Positions 27,701 through 37,111 of a DNA stretch of 64,000 nucleotides are shown here, piece by piece (positions within the stretch are counted from its first letter, which is position 1; the number at the start of each line of letters is the position of its first letter). Both the position numbers and the translations under genes were made by a program. The notes under the pieces were generated by a model. It was not told where the DNA came from, searched no databases, and worked only from the letters and a program-made list of their open reading frames with translations. The stretch is from Verrucomicrobiia bacterium (GTDB lineage Bacteria > Verrucomicrobiota > Verrucomicrobiia > Verrucomicrobiales > DEV007), in contig JAUIAH010000015.1 in the NCBI GenBank assembly GCA_030425385.1, positions 62,001 to 126,000 of the forward strand. Direction: 5' to 3'.

Positions 27701-29864
27701 ACAGGAATCCATCATCACTATTACAGATAAAGGTGATGAATCCGCTCTGCTGGACGAAGATCTCTCCGGTGCTATAGATCGCGAAGTCATCCCGTGCTCC
27801 AAAGCCCCCGGCATCAGGTCCGGCATACTCCGGATCCCACAAAGGATAGGGTCGAGACAGATCCGCGAGTTGTGGTGGTGGCGTGTTGTCATGGAAATGA
27901 ATGTAAGGCGTCTGCGCCGTGATCCGATCACCCACATCGCCTTCGATTGCCGCTCGAACACCATCGACGTCATTAAACTGCTCGCCCGTATTGAAGACAT
28001 GCGTCGTCGTGAAGGTTGACCCCCCAAAGATCGCGGAGACAAGGCTCAAGGGGTCATGCGGGTCGGTTCCGCCGGTCACTTCCAATCCGTCTTTGGCGCC
28101 GTCCCCGTCCGTGTCCGCGACGAGTGGATTCGTTCCCGTATCGCTCGCACTGACGAAGGCACCCGTATTGGTCTCCACGCCGTCTAACAAGCCATCTCGA
28201 TCCGTATCAGGTCGCAAGGGATTCGTGCCGGTATCCGTGGCGCTCACCCATACTTCGGTATTCGTCTCGACATTGTCATCATACCCGTCCGCATCGCTAT
28301 CCTTGTCGTTAGGCTTGGTCCGCAGTTCAAACTCTTGGAAGTTTGTCAGGCCATCGCCATCGAGATCCGTATCACGGTCCGCCGCGTCAAAGGGATCGAG
28401 ACCATTGTCTTGTTCGAAGGCATCTCCCATGCCGTCCTGGTCCGTATCACGCACATCGGGAGGGAGGACCGCACGACGGAGAAAGAGTTCTTCCACTTCC
28501 CCAGGCGTCAACGGACGATTCCACACGGCGACATCATCCATTTCTCCTGTAAAGTAATTGCCTTCCGCATCATAAACACCACTGCCTCCAATATTGAAGG
28601 TGAAGGCGGAGTTCGCCGGATTGGTGCCACCTCCGGTGGCTTCCACTTCACCATTCACATAGAGAATGCGTTCGTCTGGTGTATTCACCAAGACGATATT
28701 CGTCCACTCATCGACAGCGGGTCCAAAGGGAACATCAAAAGCCCCGCCGGATGCCGACCAATGCTGCATCGTGTTGGGACTGATCATGCCATACTCAATG
28801 GCATCATTCTGACCAAAGAAGCCGACGCGATTGCCCGATTGCTCTGGAAACTTGACCCAACCAGCCATCGTAAACGAATCGATGTCGTTCATGATGGCGC
28901 CTTCCGTCGTCACCGAGTCGTCAACACCATCAAAGCGAATGGCAATATCACCCTCGCCCGCAGGTCCTTCGACCAATTCTGGCTCGCCATTGACCACGCC
29001 ATTATTGGCTTCGGCTGAACTATCGAGAGCCGTCCCTGCGCCGGGTGCCAGGTCATTGAAGGACCAATACCCTAACAAGCCTTCTGTCAGCGTTGTCCGA
29101 CCTAGGGAACGTCCTTCGCCATTGTTCCATATCTCCATCACTTCATCTTCGGAAATGGCACGATTCCAGAAACCGAGGTCATCGATCATGCCGCTCCACG
29201 TACGCCCTAAGGCATCCGGGTTCTCTCCAATCATCATGGGCATGTCATTGCCTTCACGAGACAAGCCGGTATTCTCGGCTTCCAGTTCCCCGTCAATATA
29301 AAGGACGGCACGATCATTATCGATATCACTGATCAGCACGATATGGTGAATGCCCTCCGTGATATCGGTCGATCCTTCAGGCACATCTCCATTCCCACCA
29401 TTTCCTGTAATGGTGCTCGTCGCATCACGGCGGTGCATGCGCCAACGATTGCCTTCCCCTTTGGCGACGAGCGCCTGCCAGTTCTTGGTGAACTCGCCGA
29501 CGGAAAACCACGCGGAGATCGTGAAACCCGTGGGATCATCAGGCGCTCCAAAGTCGAAGAGATCTTCATTCTCCGTCGGTGTCTGGATGAATTGATCAAT
29601 GCCATCTAGGACCACGCCTTGACCAAATTTGCCCTCACCAAAGGTGATGGGGTCCGAACCCATGGCTTCGCCATGGCTATCCCCGACCGCATCTTGGAAA
29701 TCGCCATCAAAGGGGTAATAGGCCACGAGGCCATCGTTGAGATCTGCTTGAGCCGTAAAGGCTCCAACAGCGAGAAATGCGCTCGCAAGCACGGCCAAGG
29801 GACGCGTCCGAGCGCCCCGGCCCAAGCGAGCGCCCGGGTGGGTTGTGTCTATAGGTGTTTTCAT
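24747..29864 (-). CDS. Giant secreted protein: three LamG, calcium repeats, PA14-like, beta-strand region
   Basis: A 1705-residue exported protein with a signal peptide ([18 protein letters not shown]). LamG domains lie at about residues 45-255, 260-465 and 1430-1640. Long thrombospondin-3-like calcium blocks ([44 protein letters not shown]) occur at about 475-620 and 810-890. A PA14-like domain ([12 protein letters not shown], then [19 protein letters not shown]) is between them. A beta-strand region with [14 protein letters not shown] resembles autotransporter-type beta-helix. A short discoidin-like unit precedes the last LamG, and the C-terminus ends with [15 protein letters not shown], common in Verrucomicrobia. 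First and last LamG are near copies. A hairpin CGAGGG/CCCTCG (29877-29896) lies just upstream of the start in the leader. Confidence 0.87.
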   Translation of the reverse strand: MKTPIDTTHPGARLGRGARTRPLAVLASAFLAVGAFTAQADLNDGLVAYYPFDGDFQDAVGDSHGEAMGSDPITFGEGKFGQGVVLDGIDQFIQTPTENEDLFDFGAPDDPTGFTISAWFSVGEFTKNWQALVAKGEGNRWRMHRRDATSTITGNGGNGDVPEGSTDITEGIHHIVLISDIDNDRAVLYIDGELEAENTGLSREGNDMPMMIGENPDALGRTWSGMIDDLGFWNRAISEDEVMEIWNNGEGRSLGRTTLTEGLLGYWSFNDLAPGAGTALDSSAEANNGVVNGEPELVEGPAGEGDIAIRFDGVDDSVTTEGAIMNDIDSFTMAGWVKFPEQSGNRVGFFGQNDAIEYGMISPNTMQHWSASGGAFDVPFGPAVDEWTNIVLVNTPDERILYVNGEVEATGGGTNPANSAFTFNIGGSGVYDAEGNYFTGEMDDVAVWNRPLTPGEVEELFLRRAVLPPDVRDTDQDGMGDAFEQDNGLDPFDAADRDTDLDGDGLTNFQEFELRTKPNDKDSDADGYDDNVETNTEVWVSATDTGTNPLRPDTDRDGLLDGVETNTGAFVSASDTGTNPLVADTDGDGAKDGLEVTGGTDPHDPLSLVSAIFGGSTFTTTHVFNTGEQFNDVDGVRAAIEGDVGDRITAQTPYIHFHDNTPPPQLADLSRPYPLWDPEYAGPDAGGFGARDDFAIYSTGEIFVQQSGFITFICNSDDGFLLEVDGEEIGTVGNRGRANTVMTVELEAGVHQVDFWHWERGGGAGVSLYVYRGTEETPPNLNDADYELLQAFDIFSVQTVDSDGDGMDDFAETFFFENLSRDGSGDFDDDGLNDADELAMRAFPNNKDSDGDGLEDGQEANDLGTDPANTDSDGDGLADGAEVNNHGTDPAKADTDDDTFADNVELALGNDPLDAGNKPNAIIAVADGNWNDPATWSDGLAPSAGKNYVAVGTVTNRLGSVAGAFSGDSLTLVGPGISLDLEHSGPTLGNITLSNAEVTAVRSNTLDGALTIRGEATVNVGANDLAIASNLLGGGTLTFVGGSVDDFQGSVELSGSESAFGGAINVIGTDLAGLAPGSLGSNSIRLASGGLAYGYDYDSDLSILKLQGDNFRLVLGGTIMVADVIGVDSDGNQAFSLLELVGPGPYTADDLLGAFQLNEGISGDGTIELLGRDADTDGDGLRDSFENDNLGGLAATPEGDPDSDGISNLGEQAGGTDPNVADVVIVEPVGPEDVTQPGDTIALVNGENDGDANEGPPPGAEGVENVINNVGQKYLNFLDLGSGFVVTPGVGATTITGIRFYPANDAVERDPASFRLEGSPDGPDGPWKVLAAGDLTLPDARNDGGDLAITPDLPNQTVFFVNSEAWLSYRVTFPTVKDAEAANSMQIAEVELLGEAGGTIGTVPDTSALASELIAYYPFEGDLDDKVGTSHGTGMGASPITYAPGAYGQGVDLNGIDQYIETPIENEDLFDFGAPDNPESFTISTWFRVDGFTKSWQALIAKGEGNRWRIHRRDALNLISGNGGNGDVPEGSTNINDGGLHHLLLVSDAESDTAMLYIDGQLEAENSGLAREGNDMPMMIGENPDALGRTWNGLIDEVAIWNRALSADEASLLANSAVSLADLLAIDIGGGNNGGGGEGPPEIGEVTRTATAVGLSFPAGTTYTVQYSTDLVNWTDIAADVTGQYEDTDAGRVGAGEGYYRGVAQ

Positions 29865-30050
29865 GTAGGTGGGTTTCGAGGGAAGAATGGCCCTCGGAGT
29901 TTCGTATGTGGGGAATGCGAAAAGAGGTCAGAGACCACTCGCACTTCCTACCCAACCGAATTCACGATATTTCTGTAAAGAAGAATCTCTAACAATCACC
30001 GTTGGTTTTCCAATCTTTCACTGATAGCCTGACCCCACTCCAAGCCTCTG

Positions 30051-31049
30051 ATGATGAAACGCCACCCGATCGAGTTGTCCGTCATGGGTCTGTTACTAGG
30101 GCTATTCGCCCTTGGAGTCGTTGGTAAACAGAGCGTCTCAAGTCGCGGCTATCAGGATACGGATGCTGCTATTCACGTCACGATTCCCACCGCCTCCTCT
30201 CAGAAGATCCATCTCTCTCAAGCGATGAAGGAGGCTTTGAAGGGAAGAGTGCTCAGACAAGAGGGCCACCACCGGCAAGCGCTCACCTTCCTCAATCGCG
30301 CGCTGACCCTCCATGAGTCGGCACCTACTCCTGCCGAGGGCCTCCCCGAGCGGGAGCATGGAATGACGCTCTTGAATCGAGGGCTCGCTCACCTTGCGAC
30401 TCGCCAATGGGATGCCGCCAAGCACGATCTTGATCGTGCCATCGCCTTGTTTCGCACCTTGCCATCAGAGGCTGCCCCCCTGGCAGAGGCCTACACCTCT
30501 CGGGCTATCATTCACCGCCAACGGCGGCAACGAGAGGCCACGCTCAACGATCTTTCTCAAGCCATCGCTATCCAGCAATCGCTGTCCACACACGCAGATA
30601 AACCTTCCATTCCTTCAGCACTCGCTCAGAACCATGTCCAACGCGCCCTGATTTGGCGGATGAGCAACCAACTCGCCCGCGCCTTGGCTGACTACGAAGA
30701 AGCCGCCCGTCTCCAGCGCACGCTGATCGCGACCGATGACCCCCGTGGACAATCTGCCCTCGCCACCATACTCAGTTCCCAGGCATGGCTCCTTGCCGCG
30801 GGAGCGGACCCCAGTCTGTGGGACGGTGACCAAGCCAAAGAGAAAGCCGAGGAGGCTTGCGCACTCACGAACTGGCAGAACGACGAAGCGCTCATTGCCC
30901 TAGCAGCTGCCTATGCGCGCTTGGGTGATTTCACGCAAGCCACCACGTGGTTAACGAAAGCTATCCCTTTGTCTCCTGAACACCGCAAAGCACCGCTCGC
31001 CGAGATCCTGCAAGCTTACCAGAAGGGGCAAACCTACCAAGACCCCTAA
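30051..31049 (+). CDS. TPR-repeat protein with N-terminal membrane anchor
   Basis: A 332-residue protein with an N-terminal hydrophobic segment (SVMGLLLGLFALGVVG) acting as signal anchor, then tetratricopeptide-like helix pairs from about residue 60 to the end (for example ALTFLNRALTLHE, AKHDLDRAIALF, ATLNDLSQAIAIQ, ALIALAAAYARLGDFTQA). TPRs mediate protein contacts; no catalytic domain is present. The start may be ATG 30051 or the next codon, 30054. It diverges from the giant LamG gene and its stop almost touches the convergent HTTM gene (1 bp gap). Confidence 0.75.
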   Translation: MMKRHPIELSVMGLLLGLFALGVVGKQSVSSRGYQDTDAAIHVTIPTASSQKIHLSQAMKEALKGRVLRQEGHHRQALTFLNRALTLHESAPTPAEGLPEREHGMTLLNRGLAHLATRQWDAAKHDLDRAIALFRTLPSEAAPLAEAYTSRAIIHRQRRQREATLNDLSQAIAIQQSLSTHADKPSIPSALAQNHVQRALIWRMSNQLARALADYEEAARLQRTLIATDDPRGQSALATILSSQAWLLAAGADPSLWDGDQAKEKAEEACALTNWQNDEALIALAAAYARLGDFTQATTWLTKAIPLSPEHRKAPLAEILQAYQKGQTYQDP

Positions 31050-31050
31050 A

Positions 31051-32517
31051 TCAATCACCGGCTCGACGAGTTGACGCATCGCCGAAATCCAGTCTTAACA
31101 AGGTCTCTCTGAGAGGCTCATCACCTTCATCGTCAGATTCCTGACAATACACAAATGAGAATGCGACCAGGTGCTCACTCGGTTCGTGGACTCTATTCCA
31201 TTCCTGACATAAGTACTTTCCAATAGGTGCCCTATAGACCTGGTAGCCAAGGCTGTCATAGTAGGCCATCTCACGAAAGACCTTCTCCCATCGGTGATTC
31301 GGATAGACCGCCAGCGGACGGAGTGGGCGCTCCCATTTCAGTGGCGCCCCATCAGCTAACACGTCCACCATCCGCCCATCGGCCAATTCGCCCTGCGCCA
31401 CATACCATCCATCCTTGGAGGGCACAGCTCCGAACATATTCCACTTTTGGCCCCATCCCCAGGCTGTCCAGAAGGGCTCCCATCGCTCCACTTTCAGCTT
31501 CTCCAGCGGTCTACCAGGCAGTCCCGTGACATTAGCCAAGGCTACATACCCGAGGGCCACTGAGGCTACCGATTGCATCAGCCCGTGAGCACGGAGTCTA
31601 GACGGTGATGAAGACGTCTCCCGCTTGCACAGGCGATTCCAGAAGGCGCGCGGCAAGAACAGACTCAGGCCTACGAGGCATGCATACGGAAATATCCCTA
31701 CGGAAAGGAAGAGCGCGATGCCCAGATGAAGGGCCATCAACAGCGCTACCATGATCATGCGAAGGAGCTCTGTTCGCCAGGGCACCAACAGAAGAAACGG
31801 CGCCAGCCACTCTAACATGACAACCACATAGGTCCCTGCAGACAAACCTGCAGGCCACTCCAGAAGGTGCTTTGCCAAAGGTCTAGCATAGAAGTCGTGT
31901 TGGAGAATGCCCGCCAATGCCTGACCTTGCCACCAATCACCCGAACCCTTGAAGACGGCTGAGCAAAGATACATCAAGGCCATCTGCAGCAGCACGCCTG
32001 CAGAAGCCACCGTGCACACCTCACCGCTCACTCGCCGCCCCGCCCGCCGCGCATCCCACGACCACACATGCCCCAAAGGCAACAGCATCCCCCAGAACGC
32101 TAGCATTCGCAAAAGGTTGTCCCCGCCCGTGAGTACGGGAGGAAGGCGATTGTGCAAAGACACGAGAAACAACCAACACACCACCGATGCCAGTCGCGTG
32201 TGAAATCCTATCATCAAGGCGACCGCTGCGCAGGATGCCAGGCCAAAGAGAAGCAAGGCAACCCATCCCTCACCCGATCCGAAGTGAAAGGACCAATGCC
32301 AGCCTGCAGGGAAGTAGTGACCCACGAGAGCCCGCGGAAACATCCCTCCATCCGTGTACATGGCCCTCAGATCCGTGAGCCGAATTCCAAGATCCCACAA
32401 GAGCACCCACGCCAAGGCGATTCGAAACAATGCGAGGGATCGCAAGTCGATCCCAAACACCCTGGACAGGCATTGGGAGGGGCCAGATGGAACCTCGTTC
32501 CGCATGCCGCCGACCAT
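31051..32517 (-). CDS. HTTM (gamma-carboxylase-like) integral membrane protein
   Basis: A 488-residue polytopic membrane protein. The N-terminal SLALFRIALAWVLLWDLGIR, the MYTDGGMFPRALV loop and about ten hydrophobic segments are typical of the HTTM domain related to vitamin-K-dependent gamma-glutamyl carboxylase. The C-terminal 150 residues are soluble (KWNMFGAVPSKDGWYV), also typical of bacterial HTTM proteins, whose substrates are unknown. ATG 32517 or ATG 32505 could be the start. It follows the TIM-barrel gene by 31 bp. Confidence 0.8.
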   Translation of the reverse strand: MVGGMRNEVPSGPSQCLSRVFGIDLRSLALFRIALAWVLLWDLGIRLTDLRAMYTDGGMFPRALVGHYFPAGWHWSFHFGSGEGWVALLLFGLASCAAVALMIGFHTRLASVVCWLFLVSLHNRLPPVLTGGDNLLRMLAFWGMLLPLGHVWSWDARRAGRRVSGEVCTVASAGVLLQMALMYLCSAVFKGSGDWWQGQALAGILQHDFYARPLAKHLLEWPAGLSAGTYVVVMLEWLAPFLLLVPWRTELLRMIMVALLMALHLGIALFLSVGIFPYACLVGLSLFLPRAFWNRLCKRETSSSPSRLRAHGLMQSVASVALGYVALANVTGLPGRPLEKLKVERWEPFWTAWGWGQKWNMFGAVPSKDGWYVAQGELADGRMVDVLADGAPLKWERPLRPLAVYPNHRWEKVFREMAYYDSLGYQVYRAPIGKYLCQEWNRVHEPSEHLVAFSFVYCQESDDEGDEPLRETLLRLDFGDASTRRAGD

Positions 32518-32548
32518 GGCAGCCCGTCAATCAAAGCGCAATCCCGTC

Positions 32549-33400
32549 CTAAGGCAGCGCATTCTTCAACAGCTCTAGCCCCTCGAGATTCTCTTTCAGA
32601 ACGGCTTCGGTATCGCGCGTGGCTTGGTGGTCGAGGATCCCCACAGGCCCCCGATAACCGCTATCGATCAGCATTCGGAGCATGCGCTTCTCCTCTTGGC
32701 CCTTGCCCAGCGCAAGAATCTTGGGCTCGGCCTCTGGATTCATGCCATTGAGATTCACACAGAGCAAGTAGGGCTGCATAAGCGCCAGCGCCGCTTGCCA
32801 AGTGCCCATGTCATCGTGCCCGTGATGCCAGTTGTAGACGATTCCCACGTGCGCATGCCCACGGCGGCGCAGTTCCTCACATACCGCCACAAGGTTGACG
32901 GGGCGCCCACCCCACCCTCCGTGGTTGTAGAGCCCGAGAGGACATTGCAAATCGGCCAGACGTCGGGCCAAAGGTTCTAACTGATCCGCCGCCGCTTGCA
33001 CACGCGCTTTCTGAGTGGGTTTGTCAGGGCTTGGTGCCGTGTGCCAGATCTGGGGATGGATGTGGTGTTTCTCAAAGAGTCGATAGGCCTCTTCGTGACC
33101 ACTCCAGAAGGCGAAGAATTCAATGCCGTGCTTCTGATACTGGCGGATCTCTTCCTCAAACGCCGACACGTGTTCCGTCCGCCAGTCGTAGGCACAGCGC
33201 TTCAACCCTAGCGCTTGCAACATCTTCGCCCGAGCCTCAGGACCGCGCTTAGCAGCGTCAAACGGGACGATGCACCACGCCACGAGTTGCTCTCGCTGCA
33301 GATTCTCTGGCCACACTCCCTCTTCAGCGGCCACAGGCAGGCCGAAAGAAAGCCAACTCACCCAGGCACACAAGGTGCAGCGGACAGCATGCGCATTCAT
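32549..33400 (-). CDS. Exported TIM-barrel protein, xylose-isomerase/sugar-epimerase-like
   Basis: A 283-residue protein with a signal peptide (cleavage near LPVAAEE). The barrel shows IEFFAFWSGHEE, GLYNHGGWGG, HVGIVYNWHHGHDD, LLCVNLNGMN and GPVGILDHQA. Strand-end His, Asn and Asp residues are placed as in sugar phosphate isomerase/epimerase and AP endonuclease type 2 families, where they bind metal. Exported members are frequent in PVC bacteria; the substrate is probably a sugar derivative. The HTTM gene follows in the same direction. Confidence 0.75.
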   Translation of the reverse strand: MNAHAVRCTLCAWVSWLSFGLPVAAEEGVWPENLQREQLVAWCIVPFDAAKRGPEARAKMLQALGLKRCAYDWRTEHVSAFEEEIRQYQKHGIEFFAFWSGHEEAYRLFEKHHIHPQIWHTAPSPDKPTQKARVQAAADQLEPLARRLADLQCPLGLYNHGGWGGRPVNLVAVCEELRRRGHAHVGIVYNWHHGHDDMGTWQAALALMQPYLLCVNLNGMNPEAEPKILALGKGQEEKRMLRMLIDSGYRGPVGILDHQATRDTEAVLKENLEGLELLKNALP

Positions 33401-33409
33401 CGATCTAAC

Positions 33410-33441
33410 AGAAAGGCCGATCCACAGGGATCGGCCTTTCT
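33410..33441 (-). terminator. 14-bp perfect hairpin after the ferredoxin gene
   Basis: AGAAAGGCCGATCC (33410-33423) pairs with GGATCGGCCTTTCT (33428-33441), loop of 4 bases. It sits between the ferredoxin stop and the start of the TIM-barrel gene on the same strand, so it likely terminates the ferredoxin message; the TIM-barrel promoter must then be close by. Confidence 0.75.
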
Positions 33442-33471
33442 AAAATTCAGTAACTTCGCACAAGGCGCGAT

Positions 33472-33708
33472 TCAATCTTCGCCATCTTCACCGATAGCTT
33501 CGACCGGGCACCCTTCCATCGCTTCCTGGCAAAGGCTTTCTTCCTCCTCATTCTCAGGCTGTTTGAAGACGTAGCTGTAGCCGCCATCTTCTTGACGGGT
33601 GAAATTCGCGGGAGCGGTCTCCCGGCAAAGATCGCAGTCGATGCACTGGTCATCCACGTAGTATTTGCCAGCGACGCTTTCGGGCTGCTTGTTCTCAAGG
33701 TCGGCCAT
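33472..33708 (-). CDS. Small acidic ferredoxin, one [4Fe-4S] cluster
   Basis: A 78-residue protein with Cys22, Cys25, Cys28 (CIDCDLC) and Cys67 followed by Pro (EGCPVEAI), the ligand pattern of a single-cluster ferredoxin; Cys60 is extra. Many Glu and Asp residues, especially PENEEEES and the tail GEDGED, make it strongly acidic. It would carry electrons for an unknown partner. It is a single-gene unit: a hairpin follows it, and it diverges from the propeller gene at 33844. Confidence 0.88.
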   Translation of the reverse strand: MADLENKQPESVAGKYYVDDQCIDCDLCRETAPANFTRQEDGGYSYVFKQPENEEEESLCQEAMEGCPVEAIGEDGED

Positions 33709-33843
33709 GATTGATAAGAGTGAGGGTGAGTTGGATTGATTCTACTAAAGCGCATCCTTTCATAGGAAGGGGCCTTGTAAAGTGCTTTCTTGAGAGGCGC
33801 AGGGTGCCGAATCATCGCGGTAGACTTGGGGTTTGCGCCTGAG

Positions 33844-35154
33844 ATGAAGGCCTTCACAACCATCTTCTTTCTTCACTTCCTCTCCACGCTGCTCGCCCTT
33901 GGCGACTGGCCCCAATGGCGGGGACCCACCGGACAAGGCCATGCCAAAGGCTCCCTGCCAACACGCTGGAGTGAACACGAGAACGTCGTTTGGAAAACGC
34001 CGATTCCCGGGCGGGGATGGTCCTCGCCCGTCATCGGCGGCAAGCACGTGTGGATGACCACGGCATTCGAAACCCCCGCCGATCCCAAGGACGCCGAGGA
34101 GCGTCTTAAGGCGAACACAGGCGGTCAAGAACTGACCTTGTTAGCCAAGGTCGCCCTCCATGCGATCTGTGTCGACCTCGACTCGGGCAAGGTCCTCCAT
34201 GATCTCCCGCTACTGGAGAAAGAGCGCCCTCAGTGGGTGCACAAGACCAATAGCTACGCCTCCCCCACTCCCGTGCTCGAAGAGGGGAAACTGTATGCCC
34301 ACTTCGGCTCCTACGGCACCGCCTGTGTCGATACCCAAACGGGCGAAGTGTTATGGAGGAATGAAGACTTGGAAGTCATGCATGAGAACGGCCCAGGAAG
34401 TTGTCCGGTGCTCTGGGAAAACCATCTGATCTTCCACATGGATGGGAGCGATTCCCAGTACATCGCCGCTTTGGACAAACGAACAGGAAAGCTCGCCTGG
34501 AAAACGGATCGCTCTGGGGAGATGCACGAGAATCCGCAGCTCAAGAAAGCCTATGGCACCCCATTGATGGCCACATTCGGGGGCGAGCCCCACCTGCTTT
34601 CCAACGCTGCCAACTGGCTCTATAGCTACGATCCAAAGACGGGCAACGAACGCTGGCGACTCTCGTATGATCGCCTTGGCTTTTCCAATGTCCCGCGCCC
34701 AGTGGTTGGGAATGGGCTCATCTACCTGGCCACGGGGTTCATGAAATCCGAGATCCATGCCATCAAGCCCGACGGTCCTAACGGCCCAGAGACCGTCTGG
34801 CAGTACAAACGGAATGTCCCAACCGCGCCATCGCCCATCCTCGTGGACGAGCGGCTCTACTTTGTCAGTGATCAAGGAGGCGTCATCACCTGCCTCAATG
34901 CCCTCACCGGAGAGCTCATCTGGAAAGAACGCGCCGGCGGCGCCGCCTACTGGGCCTCTCCGCTCTACGGCGACGGCAAACTCTATTTCTCTGCAGAGGA
35001 AGGCCTCACCCACGTCCTCAAACCAGGCGACACCTATACCTCTCTAGCACAGAATCAACTCGACGGGCGCATCATGGGATCGGCCGCCGTGGCCGACGAC
35101 TCGCTCTTCATCCGCACGGAGAAAGCACTCTATCGGATCAGCGAAAGCCGGTAG
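33844..35154 (+). CDS. Exported PQQ-type/BamB-like beta-propeller protein
   Basis: A 436-residue protein from ATG 33844, which opens a signal peptide (FTTIFFLHFLSTLLALG). The frame is open back to 33790, but that would spoil the signal. The first mature residues DWPQWRGP are a hallmark of PVC PQQ-like propeller proteins. Repeated blade motifs follow: ACVDTQTGEVLWRNED, IAALDKRTGKLAWKTD, YDPKTGNERWRL, LNALTGELIWKER. Such proteins are either quinoprotein-like or scaffold propellers; catalytic PQQ residues are not obvious. The Septu-like genes start 34 bp later on the same strand. Confidence 0.85.
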   Translation: MKAFTTIFFLHFLSTLLALGDWPQWRGPTGQGHAKGSLPTRWSEHENVVWKTPIPGRGWSSPVIGGKHVWMTTAFETPADPKDAEERLKANTGGQELTLLAKVALHAICVDLDSGKVLHDLPLLEKERPQWVHKTNSYASPTPVLEEGKLYAHFGSYGTACVDTQTGEVLWRNEDLEVMHENGPGSCPVLWENHLIFHMDGSDSQYIAALDKRTGKLAWKTDRSGEMHENPQLKKAYGTPLMATFGGEPHLLSNAANWLYSYDPKTGNERWRLSYDRLGFSNVPRPVVGNGLIYLATGFMKSEIHAIKPDGPNGPETVWQYKRNVPTAPSPILVDERLYFVSDQGGVITCLNALTGELIWKERAGGAAYWASPLYGDGKLYFSAEEGLTHVLKPGDTYTSLAQNQLDGRIMGSAAVADDSLFIRTEKALYRISESR

Positions 35155-35188
35155 TTGCGATGGACTTCGTGATCTGTAAAGGTACTGG

Positions 35189-36460
35189 ATGAGAATCCGC
35201 CGCCTCTACTGTGAGGATTTCCAGCCCTTCGGAACGATGGATCTATCGTTCCCTCCCGTGGAATCCCCGACACGCGGCGGCGAAGTTCACCTCCTCTGTG
35301 GCGTCAACGGCACTGGCAAAACGCGAATCCTCGCCGCTCTCGCGGCAGTGTTCGGAAATCCAAAACCTTTACAAGCTCGCCTCCCAGAGAAAGCACACCG
35401 ATTTCTTATCCACACTGAGGAGGCTCCACAACGGGCCAATCACAATTGCCAAATCGATGACGATCCAGCATTCGGATTCGCTGCGGGTGCCAATAGTTTC
35501 ACATGGATGGTCAAACCACCAGCTTGGAATACCATCCCAGCATATGCTCACGCCGGGGAAGCCTACCTCAAGTCCCCCCCCGTGAAGGGTGTCATGGAAT
35601 CCGTGGAGGTCCCCCATAGAGAAATCGCCCTCGCCTTTTCGAAACCAGAGCAAGGGAACCTCAGCCAAGCACTCTATAATCTCACCATTATGGCCGCCAA
35701 TGGGATTCGTACTTATGGCAGTCTCGAAGCCGCTGAAAGAGAATCGCGCCCCTTGCGCTTGATCAATCGTATCGAGCAAATGCTAGGGCATCTCACACGG
35801 CGCAAAGTCTCGTTTGAACCCGTACCAACACCTTCCACTCGGCTGCTCGTGAGATGGGGTAGTGGAGATCCATTGCCATTTGATCTGTTGCCAGACGGGC
35901 TACGCTCCGTCCTAGGCTGGATCGTCGAGCTCGCCGTGATGATGGACCTCCATTATCCCAATGAAACGGAACCCTGGGAGCAACCCCTTATCCTCCTCTT
36001 AGACGAAGTGGAGAGGCACCTTCATCCAGCCTGGCAAAGGCAAGTACTCCCCATCGCTCAGGAACTCTTTCCAAAAGCTCAATTCTTTGTCGCCACGCAT
36101 TCCCCCTTCGTCATCTCCTCGTTGAACGAAGGGTGGATTCACCCGCTCACACTCAATGACGATGGAAGCGTCACAGCGGAACCTCCCTTGAGGGCGAGCG
36201 AAGGCGATAGTTATGTTAGCGTGATGGGAAGTATCATGGGAGTGACCGAGATCTACGACCCTGAGACAGAAGACCTCCTTTCCCGATATCGCGAGCTTCG
36301 CCAAGATGCCTTGTCTCACATTCCTAACAAACGCGAAGAAGCACTTGCATTGGCAGAAGAGATCAGTCGCCGCAGTCCGGAACTCGCCTATATGATGGCG
36401 AAAGAGAAGAAGCAACTGGAAGCCCTTCTCGTGGAGCCTGCGGAAGCCGTCGCATCATGA
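35189..36460 (+). CDS. ptuA: PtuA-like AAA/ABC-type ATPase (Septu-like defence)
   Basis: A 423-residue ATPase of the RecF/OLD/ABC type: Walker A GVNGTGKT (residues 38-45), a degenerate signature LLPDGLRSVLGW (about 233-244), Walker B LILLLDE (267-273), D-loop HLHPAWQRQ and switch His304 in VATHSPFVIS. Its last 60 residues are a charged helix. It overlaps the HNH gene by ATGA. ATPase plus HNH in this order is the composition of the Septu system (PtuA/PtuB), which stops phage infection. It is somewhat short for PtuA, and generic ATPase-HNH pairs exist, so 'Septu-like' is the safe call. No reverse transcriptase is nearby, so it is not part of a retron. Confidence 0.75.
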   Translation: MRIRRLYCEDFQPFGTMDLSFPPVESPTRGGEVHLLCGVNGTGKTRILAALAAVFGNPKPLQARLPEKAHRFLIHTEEAPQRANHNCQIDDDPAFGFAAGANSFTWMVKPPAWNTIPAYAHAGEAYLKSPPVKGVMESVEVPHREIALAFSKPEQGNLSQALYNLTIMAANGIRTYGSLEAAERESRPLRLINRIEQMLGHLTRRKVSFEPVPTPSTRLLVRWGSGDPLPFDLLPDGLRSVLGWIVELAVMMDLHYPNETEPWEQPLILLLDEVERHLHPAWQRQVLPIAQELFPKAQFFVATHSPFVISSLNEGWIHPLTLNDDGSVTAEPPLRASEGDSYVSVMGSIMGVTEIYDPETEDLLSRYRELRQDALSHIPNKREEALALAEEISRRSPELAYMMAKEKKQLEALLVEPAEAVAS

Positions 36461-37059
36461 GGCGGCAGTTTCGCGCCGAGCCTCCTGATTTCCTTCTCAA
36501 TCGTTGGCAGCAATGGGGCGAGAACTGGGAAGCGAATCTCAAGGATGCCGCGCCTACGGGCTGGAACTGGCGGCAGGTTGGCAATGTGAGGGTCAATCAC
36601 AGACTGCTCCCATTGCTCAAGGCCCAAGCGCAGGATCATTGTTCATTCTGTGATGCCTTTCCTGTAAGCCCGCCGTCTAACGAAACCATCGAGCATTTCA
36701 GACCCAAATCACGATTTCCACGGCAAGCTTGGGAATGGGAGAACCTCTTCTTCTGCTGCGACTTCTGTCAGACCCAGAAGGGGGAGCGCTGGGAAGAGGC
36801 GCTCCTCAAGCCGGACGAACCCGACTACGCCTTTGAGCGGTATTTCATGTCGGACTACACGAATGGCGAACTCCTCGTGCGCCCAGACCTGAGTCCCACG
36901 GAGACGGAGAGGGCCCATTGTACGATCGAGATCTATGCATTGAACGACCCACGGCATTGTGTCGAGCGTCTACGGCAACAAGAATGGCGCAGCCTCCTGC
37001 CGGACCACGACATCGATTCCTTCGCCTATCGCGACTTCTTGCAGAGCAACGAAGGCTAA
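36457..37059 (+). CDS. ptuB: PtuB-like HNH endonuclease
   Basis: A 200-residue protein with CSFCD (Cys62, Cys65), IEHFRPKS (residues 78-85) and ENLFFCCDFCQTQKG (about 95-109). This is the zinc-supported HNH fold of the TIGR02646/PtuB family, where the EHFxPKS motif carries the catalytic His. The start overlaps the stop of the ATPase gene by 4 bases, indicating a coupled complex. In Septu, the nuclease acts with the ATPase to halt phage replication; whether this pair is active is unknown. Confidence 0.75.
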   Translation: MRRQFRAEPPDFLLNRWQQWGENWEANLKDAAPTGWNWRQVGNVRVNHRLLPLLKAQAQDHCSFCDAFPVSPPSNETIEHFRPKSRFPRQAWEWENLFFCCDFCQTQKGERWEEALLKPDEPDYAFERYFMSDYTNGELLVRPDLSPTETERAHCTIEIYALNDPRHCVERLRQQEWRSLLPDHDIDSFAYRDFLQSNEG

Positions 37060-37111
37060 CCGCTCCGAGCGTGAATTGGATATTTGCTAGGAAAAGGAAA
37101 CGATCAACGCC

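Noticed and set aside
35189-37059. Retron with PtuAB effectors
   Set aside because: No reverse transcriptase or msr/msd-like RNA region lies upstream or downstream.
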